A stretch of 64,000 nucleotides of DNA from NCBI RefSeq assembly GCF_000255555.1, contig NZ_AGRW01000054.1, positions 186,001-250,000 on the forward strand, read 5' to 3'. Position 1 is the stretch's first letter. Each line of letters opens with the position of its first letter. The translations under genes and the position numbers were made by a program. Origin of the DNA: Treponema saccharophilum DSM 2985 (lineage in GTDB: Bacteria > Spirochaetota > Spirochaetia > Treponematales > Treponemataceae). The notes under the pieces were generated by a model. That model was not told the origin of the DNA. It worked only from the letters and a program-made list of their open reading frames with translations, and did no database searches. Shown in pieces: positions 49,063 through 57,885 of the stretch.

Positions 49063-50428
49063 GCGGAATCTCCACGGTGAATTCCGTCCCTATCCCTTTC
49101 TGCGATTTGACGCTTATGTTCCATCCGTGCGTGCTTATTATCGTCTTCACCACGGAAAGCCCGATTCCCATGCCGCTTTCCCGCCGGGAATTCGTTCCCC
49201 TGTAGAACATGTCGAATATCTTTCCGATGTCCTTCTTTTCGATTCCGATTCCCGTGTCGGATATCTTGAGCGTTATCTTCCCGCCGTCCTGCTGTGCGTC
49301 TATCCGTATCGTGTCGCCGTCCTTCGTGTAGCGCACGGCGTTAGCGAAGAGGTTCTCCAGCGCGCGCTGGACAAGCAGCTTGTCGAACGGAATTTCCGTG
49401 TCGTCGGGAATGTTGACGGTCGCCTCGACCTTCCGCTTGAATATCTCTCCCGTCGTCACGAACGTCTTTGCGAATTCCCTCATCGCGGGCGCGAACCGCT
49501 GCTTCTTGAGCTGGTGCTGCCAGTCCGTCTGGTTCAGCTTCACGAAATTGATGAGCGTGTTTATCATCGTCGCGAGCTGGTCAGCCTTTGACGATATGAT
49601 GTCGAGCGATTTCCGCATCTCCTCGGGGTTGTCGGCGATTCCGTCGCTCAGCGCCTCCGTGTATCCCTTTATGACCGCGACCGGCGTCCTGAGGTCGTGG
49701 CTTATGCCCATTATGAATCTTGAGCGCCTCTCCGAATCGTCCTTCAGTGCAATCCGCATCCTGTCGAGGTTCTCCGCGAGGCGTGTTATCTCGTTGTCGT
49801 GCTTCGGGTCGGTGTTCTGTATCTCGACGTCGAGCTCTCCGTTCGCTATGCGCTGCGTTTTCTTTTCGAGGAGCGTTATCGACTTCGTTATCGTGCCCGA
49901 AATCTTTATCGTCATCGTGATGCAGTACGCCTCGAACGCCGCTATGAACAGGACGATTATCGCTATCATGGAGTCGTGGCGCCTTTTTCCCGCCTTTTTT
50001 TCCATCTCGTTCATCGCGCGGCTTATGCGGCTCACGATGAGAATCTTCGTGTTCTTGTCCGCCATCTGCGGGGAGACGAACTGGTAGAAGTACATCCCGC
50101 TCGTCTCGCGCATGTGCCTGAACAGGTCGGCGGCGTCGATTTCGCTCTCGTCCTCAAGCTCCCTGAAGTTCGTGTATATGATGGCGCTGCAGTTTTCTAT
50201 TATCGTGAATTCTATCTTCGGGGGGAGGAGCCGCAGCGCGTCTTTGAGCGCCTCTATGTCCTTTACGCTCATCGGCGACGACGACTGCCTCATTATCTGC
50301 TTGTACCCGTCGAAGAAAAGCCTGTCCGCCCTCGTGAAGTAGCTGTACACCGGGACAAATACCGCGCACAGGAGCGGGACCGCTATAATCCCGAGCAGGA
50401 ACAGCCTGAACTGGTTTTTTATCTTCAT
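49034..50428 (-). CDS. Sensor histidine kinase
   Basis: A membrane kinase of 464 residues: TM1 (8-28), a periplasmic sensor of ~120 residues, TM2 (154-172), HAMP (about 173-228), and a HisKA box with H244 in GISHDLRTPVAVIKGY. The HATPase domain has NAVRYTKDGD (N box), SDTGIGI (G1), FDMFYRG and SGMGIGLSVV (G2). It overlaps the response-regulator gene by 4 nt (ATGA). The sensor domain has no recognised fold. The pair diverges from the motility operon, so a link to motility control is possible but not shown. Confidence 0.93.
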   Translation of the reverse strand: MKIKNQFRLFLLGIIAVPLLCAVFVPVYSYFTRADRLFFDGYKQIMRQSSSPMSVKDIEALKDALRLLPPKIEFTIIENCSAIIYTNFRELEDESEIDAADLFRHMRETSGMYFYQFVSPQMADKNTKILIVSRISRAMNEMEKKAGKRRHDSMIAIIVLFIAAFEAYCITMTIKISGTITKSITLLEKKTQRIANGELDVEIQNTDPKHDNEITRLAENLDRMRIALKDDSERRSRFIMGISHDLRTPVAVIKGYTEALSDGIADNPEEMRKSLDIISSKADQLATMINTLINFVKLNQTDWQHQLKKQRFAPAMREFAKTFVTTGEIFKRKVEATVNIPDDTEIPFDKLLVQRALENLFANAVRYTKDGDTIRIDAQQDGGKITLKISDTGIGIEKKDIGKIFDMFYRGTNSRRESGMGIGLSVVKTIISTHGWNISVKSQKGIGTEFTVEIPLTEVPQETC

Positions 50429-51129
50429 GACGGCTGCTGCTCGCTGTTCGCGAATTTGTATCCCATGCCGAATTCCGTCTTTATGAATTTGGGGTTCGCC
50501 GGGTCGTCCTCAATCTTTTTGCGGAGGCGCTGGATGTAGACGGCGACGGCGGTGACGTCGCCGAATTCGCTCTTCCATACGTCCCGGTATATGCGCTCCG
50601 GGCTGAGCGGCTCGCCCTCGTGCTTCGTCATGTATTCGAGCACCTTGTATTCCTTCGTCGACAGAGGGATTTTCTCCGCGCCTTTTTTGAGGACGCAGCT
50701 GTTGAGGAGAAGCTTGTACGGGCCGAACGCGTAGAAATCCTCCGCCGCCGCCGACACTTCCGACGTCCTCCTGAGGTTCGCGTTCACCTTCGCCACGAGG
50801 ACGCGCGGCGAGAACGGCTTCGTCACGAATTCGTCGGCTCCGATGCCGAGCGCGTTTATTATGTCCTCGTCGGCATCCCGCGCGGACGCTATGATTACGG
50901 GAATCGTCGCGCGCTGCTCCTTCCTGAACCGCTTGAGGAAGTCGAATCCGCTCATTCCGGGAAGGTTGAGGTCGAGGATGACGAGGTCGGGCGTCTGCTC
51001 CGCGAGCATCTCAAGCCCCTCTTCCGCGCTTCCTGCAATCCTCACGCTCATCCCGTCTTTCTGCAGGTACATCGAGACAAGCTCCGCCATCTCGGGTACG
51101 TCTTCTATTATAAGTATGTTTGCGTTCAC
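50425..51129 (-). CDS. OmpR/PhoB-family response regulator
   Basis: The 234 residues comprise a receiver domain (acidic pocket ED at 9-10, phosphoacceptor D53 in VILDLNLPG, later TKPFSP) and a winged-helix DNA-binding domain (LSTKEYKVLEYMTKHEGEPL, VYIQRLRKKIEDDP, FGMGYKF). The start is GTG at 51129 with AAGGAG 9 nt upstream. A 10-bp inverted repeat sits just upstream of the ribosome-binding site. Its partner kinase follows in a 4-nt overlap. Confidence 0.94.
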   Translation of the reverse strand: MNANILIIEDVPEMAELVSMYLQKDGMSVRIAGSAEEGLEMLAEQTPDLVILDLNLPGMSGFDFLKRFRKEQRATIPVIIASARDADEDIINALGIGADEFVTKPFSPRVLVAKVNANLRRTSEVSAAAEDFYAFGPYKLLLNSCVLKKGAEKIPLSTKEYKVLEYMTKHEGEPLSPERIYRDVWKSEFGDVTAVAVYIQRLRKKIEDDPANPKFIKTEFGMGYKFANSEQQPS

Positions 51130-51146
51130 TGCCGCAGCTCCTTTTG

Positions 51147-51175
51147 TTTTCCGGGCGTTTGTTTGGCCCGGAAAA
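51147..51175. repeat. 10-bp perfect inverted repeat in the response-regulator leader
   Basis: TTTTCCGGGC (51147-51156) and GCCCGGAAAA (51166-51175) flank a 9-nt loop. The hairpin ends a few bases before the regulator's Shine-Dalgarno site. It lacks a following T-run in either direction, so it is not a normal terminator. It could be an operator or a translation-control hairpin. Confidence 0.6.
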
Positions 51176-51241
51176 TCCTAACAATTTCATTGAAAAACTA
51201 CAGAATGATTTCAAAAAACTCAACAAAAAATGAGAATCTAA

Positions 51242-51269
51242 TAAAAAATTATAAAACGAACGCCGATAT
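51242..51269 (+). promoter_or_regulatory. Sigma-28-like promoter of the motility operon
   Basis: TAAAAAAT (51242-51249), 12 bp, then GCCGATAT (51262-51269) resembles the flagellar sigma-28 consensus (TAAAGTTT, N11, GCCGATAA). The expected leader of ~60 nt ends in GAGGGGAAAATGAAAG before flbD. Confidence 0.55.
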
Positions 51270-51336
51270 TAAAAGCGGGTGTTTTGATTCTGGTGGCGTG
51301 GCTTGACTACAACTTGAATCGAGGGGAAAATGAAAG

Positions 51337-51534
51337 ATGATTTCTGTGACGAGATTGGACGGAAAAACGTATTGGATTAATCCGCATATGATTGAAAGCA
51401 TGGAGCAGACGCCGGATTTGACCATATCCCTGCTTTCCGGGAAGAAGGTTGTCGTGCGCGATACTCCAGATGAAATCATCGAACGAATTGTTTCCTATCG
51501 GAGCCGTCTCGGCGTGACAAAACAAGAAATCTAA
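51337..51534 (+). CDS. flbD: Flagellar protein FlbD
   Basis: FlbD is a 65-residue protein found at the head of motility operons in spirochaetes and some Gram-positives. The sequence MISVTRLDGKTYWINPHMIE, then a MEQTPDLTISLLSGKK stretch and a C-terminal basic helix, matches the family and its usual length. Its exact role is not established. It precedes motA by 23 nt. In many treponemes flgE lies just upstream; here a two-component system does, so the operon start is rearranged. Confidence 0.9.
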   Translation: MISVTRLDGKTYWINPHMIESMEQTPDLTISLLSGKKVVVRDTPDEIIERIVSYRSRLGVTKQEI

Positions 51535-51557
51535 AAAAATAGCAAGGGGAGACTGTA

Positions 51558-52340
51558 ATGGACATAGCGTCATTGATTGGTATTATCGGCGGTGCGACCG
51601 TAATTGTGCTCGGTGTTGCCACTTCCGGAGGTTCTTTGGGCGGAATCATCGATATTCCGTCCGTGTTCGTAACTATCGGAGGTTCTTATGCGACCTTGTT
51701 CATCGTAGCTCCTCTTAAGCAGGCGCTCGGCTTGTTCAAGTGCATGGGACGGGCGTTCAAGACGTTCGATAATAAGGAAGAGGATAAAATCAGGACGCTG
51801 TACCAGCTGTCGGAGAGCGCCAGGCGCGAGGGGCTTCTTGCGCTTGATGAGAAGCTGAACGATTTGGACGACAACTTCATGAAGGACGGATTGAAGATGG
51901 TCGTCGACGGAACGGACGGAAACGTCGTCCGCACGATTATGGAAAGCGAGATGAGCGCGTCCGAGGGGCGCCACCTTTCGATGGTCAATGTCGTCAACCA
52001 GTGGGCCGGTTTCGGTCCTGGTTTCGGAATGATGGGTACGGTTATCGGTCTGATTGGTATGTTGAACAACTTGGAGGATAAAAGCTCCCTCGGTCCTAAC
52101 ATGGCTGTCGCTTTGATTACGACCCTGTACGGTTCAATGCTTGCCAACTGGCTCGTCGGCCCGTTCGCGCAGAAGCTCATGTCGCAGAATGCCGCGGAGA
52201 TGGCCGCCAAGGAGATGGTCATCGAGGGTGTCCTCTCGATTCAGTCCGGCGACAACCCGCGCATCCTCGCGCAGAAGCTTCTTTCCTATCTCGACCCGAA
52301 GAGGAAGGCTGCGCTTTCGTCTGAGCTATTGAAGGACTAA
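51558..52340 (+). CDS. motA: Flagellar stator protein MotA
   Basis: MotA forms, with MotB, the proton-driven stator in the inner membrane. The 260 residues show four membrane segments (first two within 1-60, last two around 150-210) and the cytoplasmic loop with [13 protein letters not shown], the conserved basic/acidic region that contacts Fli[21 protein letters not shown] and [19 protein letters not shown] are family signatures. GGGGAG precedes the ATG. Confidence 0.96.
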   Translation: MDIASLIGIIGGATVIVLGVATSGGSLGGIIDIPSVFVTIGGSYATLFIVAPLKQALGLFKCMGRAFKTFDNKEEDKIRTLYQLSESARREGLLALDEKLNDLDDNFMKDGLKMVVDGTDGNVVRTIMESEMSASEGRHLSMVNVVNQWAGFGPGFGMMGTVIGLIGMLNNLEDKSSLGPNMAVALITTLYGSMLANWLVGPFAQKLMSQNAAEMAAKEMVIEGVLSIQSGDNPRILAQKLLSYLDPKRKAALSSELLKD

Positions 52341-52344
52341 GCAG

Positions 52345-53088
52345 ATGGCTAAAAAGGAAAAGAAAGAACCTGAGAAACCGTCAACCGCCTGGCAAGGCAC
52401 CTACGGAGACATGATTACGCTCATGCTCTGCTTCTTCGTCATGTTGTACGACCCGACGGAAGTGGACGTGACGGTGCTTTCGCAGATGCAGTCGGCGTTG
52501 GACATACAGACCGATGCTGTCGATTCGAATTCGACGACGGGCGGCCAGTCTCTCTCCGCCGGAAAGCTTGCCGACCTCGGCAACACGATAAACAGCCTTC
52601 CTGCGACCGAGAACGGAAAAACGCTCGGGCTTGCCAAGAAGAAGGCGGTAAGCCTTTTCGCGCCGGAGATTCATTCGGCAAAGATTACGGTTTCCAGCGA
52701 CGAGCGCGGTCTTGTCATAACGCTCGCGTCCGACGCTTTCTTCGAACCTGGAAGCGCGGAACTCGACATAAACGAGACACGCGACGTCCTGATAAAATTG
52801 TCTAAATTTTTTCAAGATTCCGAACTTGAAAACCGAAGATTTAGGATAGAGGGGCATACTGACAACACGCCTGTTCCTTCGGATAGCATATTTCCGTCGA
52901 GCTGGGAATTGTCGGCCGCCCGCGCGTCCAACGTCCTTCACTATCTTGCCGATTTCGGTGTCGACGAGAAGAAATTCTCGATAGCCGGATATGCCGATAC
53001 CCGTCCGTTGTTCTCGAACGACACGAGGGAAGGGCAGGCTTACAACCGCAGGGTTGATATCGTGATTCTGGACGAGGGGCATTTTTGA
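52345..53088 (+). CDS. motB: Flagellar stator protein MotB
   Basis: The 247 residues have a basic N terminus and one TM helix with the essential proton-carrying Asp22 ([15 protein letters not shown]). A ~70-residue plug/linker follows, then a C-terminal OmpA-like peptidoglycan-binding domain ([39 protein letters not shown]). AAGGA precedes the ATG 4 nt after motA. The proton rather than sodium type is suggested by the family but not decided by sequence. Confidence 0.96.
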   Translation: MAKKEKKEPEKPSTAWQGTYGDMITLMLCFFVMLYDPTEVDVTVLSQMQSALDIQTDAVDSNSTTGGQSLSAGKLADLGNTINSLPATENGKTLGLAKKKAVSLFAPEIHSAKITVSSDERGLVITLASDAFFEPGSAELDINETRDVLIKLSKFFQDSELENRRFRIEGHTDNTPVPSDSIFPSSWELSAARASNVLHYLADFGVDEKKFSIAGYADTRPLFSNDTREGQAYNRRVDIVILDEGHF

Positions 53089-53136
53089 TGCGCATTCTGC
53101 GCTGCGCTCAAAAAAAAATTAAAATGGGGGGAATAT

Positions 53137-53682
53137 ATGGCAGAAAATAATGAAGATGATGTCGGAATGGATGGAGAAGCAGTAGCTGCGACTTCCAATG
53201 GAAAGGGAGGTCTTCTTCCCGGTCTCTTGAAGTGGATTGCAATCGGCCTTGGCGCGGTCATCCTTATCGTCACGATTGTCGTCGTGACCGTCCATATAAT
53301 GGGGTTGGAGAAGTCCGGTACGGCGGCTGTTCCGACTACGGAGGAATACGCTCCTTCAAAGGAAGTCCTCGACTGGTACCAGTCGCTCGGTTCCATAAGA
53401 ACGAAGACGAGCGACGAGACGCCCGCATCGGTCGTTGTCGACGTCGTTCTCGGCTACAAGAAGGACAACAAGGCGACGTCAACGGAAATAACGCAGAGGA
53501 CTGTCGAGCTCAAGGATTACCTCCGCCGTTATTTCACGCAGAAATCCGTGGACGAGCTGAATCCGAGCGACGAGGAGACCCTCAAGATTGAGATTCGCAA
53601 CGCCATCAACGACAGCATCCTGAGCGGTTCGAAGATAAAGGACGTCAGGTTTATGCAGTTGGACGTAATAAGGAACAATTAA
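53137..53682 (+). CDS. fliL: Flagellar basal-body associated protein FliL
   Basis: FliL surrounds or stabilises the stator near the basal body. The 181 residues have a short acidic N terminus, one TM segment (KWIAIGLGAVILIVTIVVVT, about 33-52) and a periplasmic FliL domain ending with IRNAINDSILSGSKIKDVRF. The length is typical. GGGGGGAATAT precedes the ATG. It sits between motB and fliM, as in other spirochaetes. Confidence 0.93.
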   Translation: MAENNEDDVGMDGEAVAATSNGKGGLLPGLLKWIAIGLGAVILIVTIVVVTVHIMGLEKSGTAAVPTTEEYAPSKEVLDWYQSLGSIRTKTSDETPASVVVDVVLGYKKDNKATSTEITQRTVELKDYLRRYFTQKSVDELNPSDEETLKIEIRNAINDSILSGSKIKDVRFMQLDVIRNN

Positions 53683-53705
53683 AAAGTCAAAGAAGGGTGG
53701 AAGGC

Positions 53706-54752
53706 ATGAACGAAGTTCTGTCACAGGATGAAATCGACCAGCTGTTGAACACCATGACGAATGGCGGCGGCGGCGATTCCATACAAGATGAATTTAAACC
53801 TGAAAAAGAGACGCGCAAGATAAAAATCTACGATTTCAAGCGTCCCGATAAATTCTCTAAGGAGCAGATACGAACCGTTTCTATTATGCACGAAACGTTT
53901 GCCCGACTGACTACGACGAGTCTTTCCGCTCAGCTCCGTTCGCTTGTCCATGTTCATGTCGCATCGGTTGACCAGTTGACGTACGAGGAGTTTATCCGCT
54001 CCATCCCTACGCCGACTACGCTTGCCGTAATAAACATGGATCCGTTGAAGGGAAACGCGATACTCGAAATCGACCCGTCAATCACGTTCAGCATAATCGA
54101 CCGTTTGTTCGGCGGCACGGGTGCCGGAGACAAGAAGGCGACCGGGCGTGACCTTACGGATATAGAGCAGTCGGTAATGGAAGGAATAATCGTCCGCATC
54201 CTTGCGAACATGCGCGAGGCGTGGACGCAGGTTATCGATTTGAGGCCGAGGCTCGGGCAGATTGAGACGAATCCTCAGTTCGCGCAGATTGTTCCTCCGA
54301 CGGAGATGGTCGTCCTCGTGACGCTGGAGACAAAAGTCGGCGATGAGGAGGGAATGCTCAACTTCTGTATTCCGTACCTCACTATAGAGCCCATAATCTC
54401 GAAGCTGTCGTCGCAGTTCTGGTTCAGCTCTGTCAGGCGCAGTTCCACGACGCAGTATCTTGCGACGCTTAAGGAAAAGCTTTCCGATGTGGATATGGAC
54501 GTCGTCGCCGAGATTGGCAGCATAAAACTTCCCATACGCGATGTCCTTGCGCTTCAGGCCGGTGACGTCGTCAGGTTGTCGAACACGAAAGTCGGCGATC
54601 CTCTGACGCTGAGCGTCGGCAACCAGCGGAAATTCTACTGTCAGCCGGGTATCGTCGGAAAGAAAATGGCTGTTCAGGTTATTTCAAAAATAGATCAAGG
54701 CGATTCTGATGATTTTGAAGAGTTGTCTGTAGAAGGAGATGAATCATTATGA
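53706..54752 (+). CDS. fliM: Flagellar motor switch protein FliM
   Basis: FliM links CheY-P to the C-ring. The 348 residues begin with the CheY-P-binding peptide LSQDEIDQLL (5-14). The CheC-like middle domain (ETFARLTTTSLSAQLRSLVH, NPLKGNAILEIDP-like sequence, TDIEQSVMEGI) and the C-terminal SpoA domain (IGSIKLPIRDVLALQAGDVV) follow. The ATG at 53706 lies 3 codons inside a GTG alternative and has GGGTGG upstream. It overlaps fliY by 4 nt (ATGA). Confidence 0.97.
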   Translation: MNEVLSQDEIDQLLNTMTNGGGGDSIQDEFKPEKETRKIKIYDFKRPDKFSKEQIRTVSIMHETFARLTTTSLSAQLRSLVHVHVASVDQLTYEEFIRSIPTPTTLAVINMDPLKGNAILEIDPSITFSIIDRLFGGTGAGDKKATGRDLTDIEQSVMEGIIVRILANMREAWTQVIDLRPRLGQIETNPQFAQIVPPTEMVVLVTLETKVGDEEGMLNFCIPYLTIEPIISKLSSQFWFSSVRRSSTTQYLATLKEKLSDVDMDVVAEIGSIKLPIRDVLALQAGDVVRLSNTKVGDPLTLSVGNQRKFYCQPGIVGKKMAVQVISKIDQGDSDDFEELSVEGDESL

Positions 54753-55912
54753 GTGATGGAAGCACAATTTCTCAGGACGAAATCGACGCATTGCTTGGCG
54801 GCGCAGTCAGCGTGGACAGTTTCGGCTCGTCCGACGTGAAAATCGATACAGACACTCTCCAGAAATTCTTCGATGGGGTCAAGGCGAAAGTCCTGAACAA
54901 CATAAACGGAACATCAGGAAAGAATTTCGAGATTTCGTCTGTTGCCGTTGAGTCGATGACAAGGGATCCCATGCTGAGCAAGCTCACCGACGATGTCGTT
55001 TCCGTGTACGCTGACTTCAACGCGGGGCTTACCGGCGAGCATTCATTCTTCATTTCTCCTGAATTTGCACAGAAAATAGCGGGCGCTGACAGCTACAGCG
55101 ATGATGTCGGCGCGATGATACAGGAAATAATGGGGAACATCGCCGGCGCTGAGATTACGGATATCGGTTCAAAGGTCGCCGGCCTTGCGTCTGACCCGCC
55201 GAACGTGAACAACGGTCTCAAGGCGACTGTCCGCATGCCGGAAGGCGTGTTTGCTCTCGTGACGTATGTCCTCACAATTGATGGCGGCACGTACGAGCTG
55301 TACGAGGTTATTTCGTCGAACGTTGCCAGCGGTCTCGCGTCGGCTTTGGGTGGCGGTGAGTCGAAGAACAGCGCCCCCGCAGCGAATGCGCAGCAGCCGA
55401 TGATGGGCGGCATGAACCAGATGGGAGGAATGCAGCAGCCGATGATGGGAATGAACCCGATGGCGGGGATGCAGCAGCCGATGATGGGAATGAACCCGAT
55501 GGGCGGAATGCAGCAGCCGATGATGGGAATGAACCCGATGGCGGGAATGCAGCAGCCGATGATGGGCGGCATGGGACAGATGGGGATAACCCCGCCGAAC
55601 GTTCAGTCCGTCCAGTATCCGAACCTTCAGGGAAATATGGGAACGGGCGAGCAGGGCAATATCGGTCTCATCATGGATGTCTTCATGGAGATGACGGTAG
55701 AGCTCGGACGTACGAAGAAGCAGATTCGGGAGATTCTCGGAATGGGCGAGGGCACCATCATCGAGCTTGACAAGCTTGCCGGTGAGCCGGTTGATATTCT
55801 CGTCAACCACAAGCCGATTGCAAAGGGCGAGGTCGTGGTCATCGACGAGAACTTCGGCGTGCGCGTCACGGAGATTCTCTCCCCGATGGAGCGCGTCAGC
55901 GACGTCCATTGA
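54749..55912 (+). CDS. fliY: Flagellar motor switch phosphatase FliY (CheC-FliN type)
   Basis: FliY combines a CheC-like CheY-P phosphatase domain with a FliN-type C-ring domain. The 387 residues start with a second EIDALL peptide (ISQDEIDALLGG). The CheC-like domain runs ~20-205, a Met/Gln-rich tandem-repeat linker 214-279, and the FliN/SpoA domain ~295-385 (MDVFMEMTVELGRTKKQIRE, ILVNHKPIAKGEVVVIDENF). An intrinsic terminator follows the stop. Confidence 0.95.
   Translation: MSDGSTISQDEIDALLGGAVSVDSFGSSDVKIDTDTLQKFFDGVKAKVLNNINGTSGKNFEISSVAVESMTRDPMLSKLTDDVVSVYADFNAGLTGEHSFFISPEFAQKIAGADSYSDDVGAMIQEIMGNIAGAEITDIGSKVAGLASDPPNVNNGLKATVRMPEGVFALVTYVLTIDGGTYELYEVISSNVASGLASALGGGESKNSAPAANAQQPMMGGMNQMGGMQQPMMGMNPMAGMQQPMMGMNPMGGMQQPMMGMNPMAGMQQPMMGGMGQMGITPPNVQSVQYPNLQGNMGTGEQGNIGLIMDVFMEMTVELGRTKKQIREILGMGEGTIIELDKLAGEPVDILVNHKPIAKGEVVVIDENFGVRVTEILSPMERVSDVH
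55388..55585 (+). repeat. Tandem 39-bp Met/Gln-rich repeats inside fliY
   Basis: Three near-perfect 39-bp units (55427, 55466, 55505) encode GMQQPMMGMNPMA/G, flanked by two partial units. They form the linker between the CheC-like and FliN domains. Unit number could vary by slippage without breaking frame. Confidence 0.9.
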
Positions 55913-55961
55913 TGTGTCGTTCTATGGCAGTTTTTTTTGATTTTTTTTAAGAAATCGTTTC

Positions 55962-56009
55962 GGCATCTGTGAAAAGGGGTTTTTGCGGATGCCGTTTTTT
56001 TTTATAATT
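55962..56009 (+). terminator. Intrinsic terminator between fliY and fliO, followed by a -10-like site
   Basis: CGGCATC / GATGCCG (55962-55968 with 55989-55995) and nine T form a good terminator in the middle of the motility operon. TATAAT (56004-56009) lies at the end of the T-run and could begin a second transcript for fliO onward; its -35 is weak (TTTGCG at 15 bp). Confidence 0.7.
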
Positions 56010-56116
56010 GTCTTTATCGTCGTCTTCCGCTCTGGTTGGCGCCGTTTAAAAATGCGACGCAATGTTCGGCGCGCGGGAAGCGCATTTTGCCGTCGCTTTA
56101 TAAAATGGGTGGGAAA

Positions 56117-56749
56117 ATGTATAGATTTCTGCTGAAATTTTTCCTTGTGATGGTGCTTTTCGCTCCGTCGTATTCTTTTGCGCAGGATTCCGTTCAGGAT
56201 GAGCCGCAGTCCGCCGCGATTTCTCTTTCCTCGGATGAGTCTTCCATATTGATTGGCGCGGGTGACGATTCGTCGCAGCCGTCCTCAGGCTCGTCTGTCG
56301 TCCCGACAATCCTGGCGTTCGTCAAGATGCTCGTCGTCCTTCTGATTGTGCTTGCCTGCGCGTACGGCGTTTTCTTCCTTATGAAGAGAAGTTCCGGCGC
56401 CTCTGCCTCGTCCGATCCGTTTCTCAGGAAAGTATCGCAGGTTTCGCTCGGCGCGGGAAAATCCGTGCAGATTGTGACGCTCCTCGACAACGCCTACATC
56501 CTCGGCGTGACGGACAATTCCGTGAACATGATTGCGCAGATTTCCGACAAGGATATCGTGGATTCGATGAATGTCTACGCCGACAAGAACGACAGGACGA
56601 GCCGCCCCCGAACATTCTCGGACGTGCTCGATATATTCATGGCTAAGGGGCCGAATTCGGGGAACGTGTTCGGGAGCGCTGATTCCGCGGCAAGCGTTTT
56701 GAGGAAGCAGCGGGAGCGTTTCAACGACGGCAACGGAGAGGGACGATGA
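56117..56749 (+). CDS. fliO: Flagellar biosynthesis protein FliO
   Basis: FliO helps assemble the FliP export gate. The 210 residues from ATG 56117 have a signal-like N terminus (FLLKFFLVMVLFAPSYSFA), a Ser-rich periplasmic stretch, and a TM helix (ILAFVKMLVVLLIVLACAYG). The cytoplasmic FliO domain follows (VSLGAGKSVQIVTLLDNAYI, LGVTDNSVNMIAQI). GGTGGG sets the start; ATG 56105 is an alternative. It overlaps fliP by 4 nt. The 204-bp gap before it holds the terminator and putative promoter. Confidence 0.88.
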   Translation: MYRFLLKFFLVMVLFAPSYSFAQDSVQDEPQSAAISLSSDESSILIGAGDDSSQPSSGSSVVPTILAFVKMLVVLLIVLACAYGVFFLMKRSSGASASSDPFLRKVSQVSLGAGKSVQIVTLLDNAYILGVTDNSVNMIAQISDKDIVDSMNVYADKNDRTSRPRTFSDVLDIFMAKGPNSGNVFGSADSAASVLRKQRERFNDGNGEGR

Positions 56750-57588
56750 GAAATTTTTTCACTGATTTTTTCCGCAGGCGTTTTCCGCGGGTTGCTTTTG
56801 CCGCGCTCGTTTTTGCGCTGTGCGCGCTTCCGTCCTCGTCTCAGTCGTCCTTCAACAGGAACGGGACGATGGAGATGGAGAATACCGTGCAGGGGCTTGC
56901 CGTCCCGAACATCGGCCTGAGCATAACGCAGCCTCAAAGCGGCAATCAGGTCGCGTTCTCCGTCCAACTCCTGCTCCTCCTTACGGTGCTGACGCTTGCG
57001 CCGAGCATCCTGATTCTCACGACGAGCTTCCTGAGGTTCTCGATTGTCCTCGACTTCATCAAGCGGGCGCTTTCTTTGCAGCAGGTTCCGCCGACGGCCG
57101 TGCTCAACGGCGTCGCGCTTTTCATGACGGTATTCGTGATGTGGCCGGTTTTCCAGCAGATGTACGACAAGTCGCTCAAGCCGCTTTCAGACGGGACGAT
57201 ATCCATCGAGCAGGCGTACAAGGAGGCCGAGGCGCCGCTCAGGATTTTCATGTACGGGCAGATGAAGGGTAAGGACGGCGACAGGTGCATCGCGCGTTTT
57301 ATGTCGATGGCAAAGCTTCCCGCGCCGGCGAACCTTTCCGAGGTTCCGACCTACGTCATCATCCCCGCGTACATACTCCACGAGCTGACTGTCGCGTTCA
57401 AGATAGGAATCTTCCTTTATATTCCGTTCATCGTGATAGACATGGTCGTGGCGAGCATCTTGATGAGCATGGGCATGATGATGCTTCCTCCGGTGCAGAT
57501 TTCTATGCCGTTCAAGCTTATGCTGTTCGTCCTCGTCGACGGATGGGGGCTTCTGACACAGCAGCTTTTCGTTTCGGTTATAAGGTGA
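56746..57588 (+). CDS. fliP: Flagellar export gate protein FliP
   Basis: FliP forms the core of the type III export gate. The 280 residues start with a cleavable-type signal (FPRVAFAALVFALCALPSSS). Then come the four-helix body with LLLTVLTLAPSILILTTSFL, RFSIVLDFIKRALSLQQVPP, FMTVFVMWPVF, and a C-terminal VDGWGLLTQQLFVSVI. All are family hallmarks. Confidence 0.96.
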   Translation: MRNFFTDFFRRRFPRVAFAALVFALCALPSSSQSSFNRNGTMEMENTVQGLAVPNIGLSITQPQSGNQVAFSVQLLLLLTVLTLAPSILILTTSFLRFSIVLDFIKRALSLQQVPPTAVLNGVALFMTVFVMWPVFQQMYDKSLKPLSDGTISIEQAYKEAEAPLRIFMYGQMKGKDGDRCIARFMSMAKLPAPANLSEVPTYVIIPAYILHELTVAFKIGIFLYIPFIVIDMVVASILMSMGMMMLPPVQISMPFKLMLFVLVDGWGLLTQQLFVSVIR

Positions 57589-57604
57589 TTTTCGGAGGTT
57601 GGCT

Positions 57605-57874
57605 ATGAGCGTCGGTCTCATAATGAATCTTATGCAGGGCGGAATCCTACGCGTCCTGATGCTGTGCGCGCCGGTTTTGGGGGCGGCCCTCCTCATCGGC
57701 CTTATCGTGGCGATTTTTCAGGCGACGACTTCGATTCAGGAGCAGACGCTGACGTTCCTTCCGAAGATGGTCGTCATCCTGCTTGTCATCGCGATTCTCG
57801 GCGGCTGGATGTTCTCCGTGATGAAGGAATGGACGCTCGAGCTGTTCTCCATGATTCCGGGTCTCGCGCGCTGA
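57605..57874 (+). CDS. fliQ: Flagellar export gate protein FliQ
   Basis: An 89-residue protein with two membrane helices (GAALLIGLIVAIFQATTSIQ and VVILLVIAILGGWMF) and the family's EQTLTFLPK loop. GGAGG 6 nt upstream sets the ATG at 57605. The length is exact for FliQ, which lines the export gate around FliP. Confidence 0.95.
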   Translation: MSVGLIMNLMQGGILRVLMLCAPVLGAALLIGLIVAIFQATTSIQEQTLTFLPKMVVILLVIAILGGWMFSVMKEWTLELFSMIPGLAR

Positions 57875-57885
57875 CGGTTTCGCAG

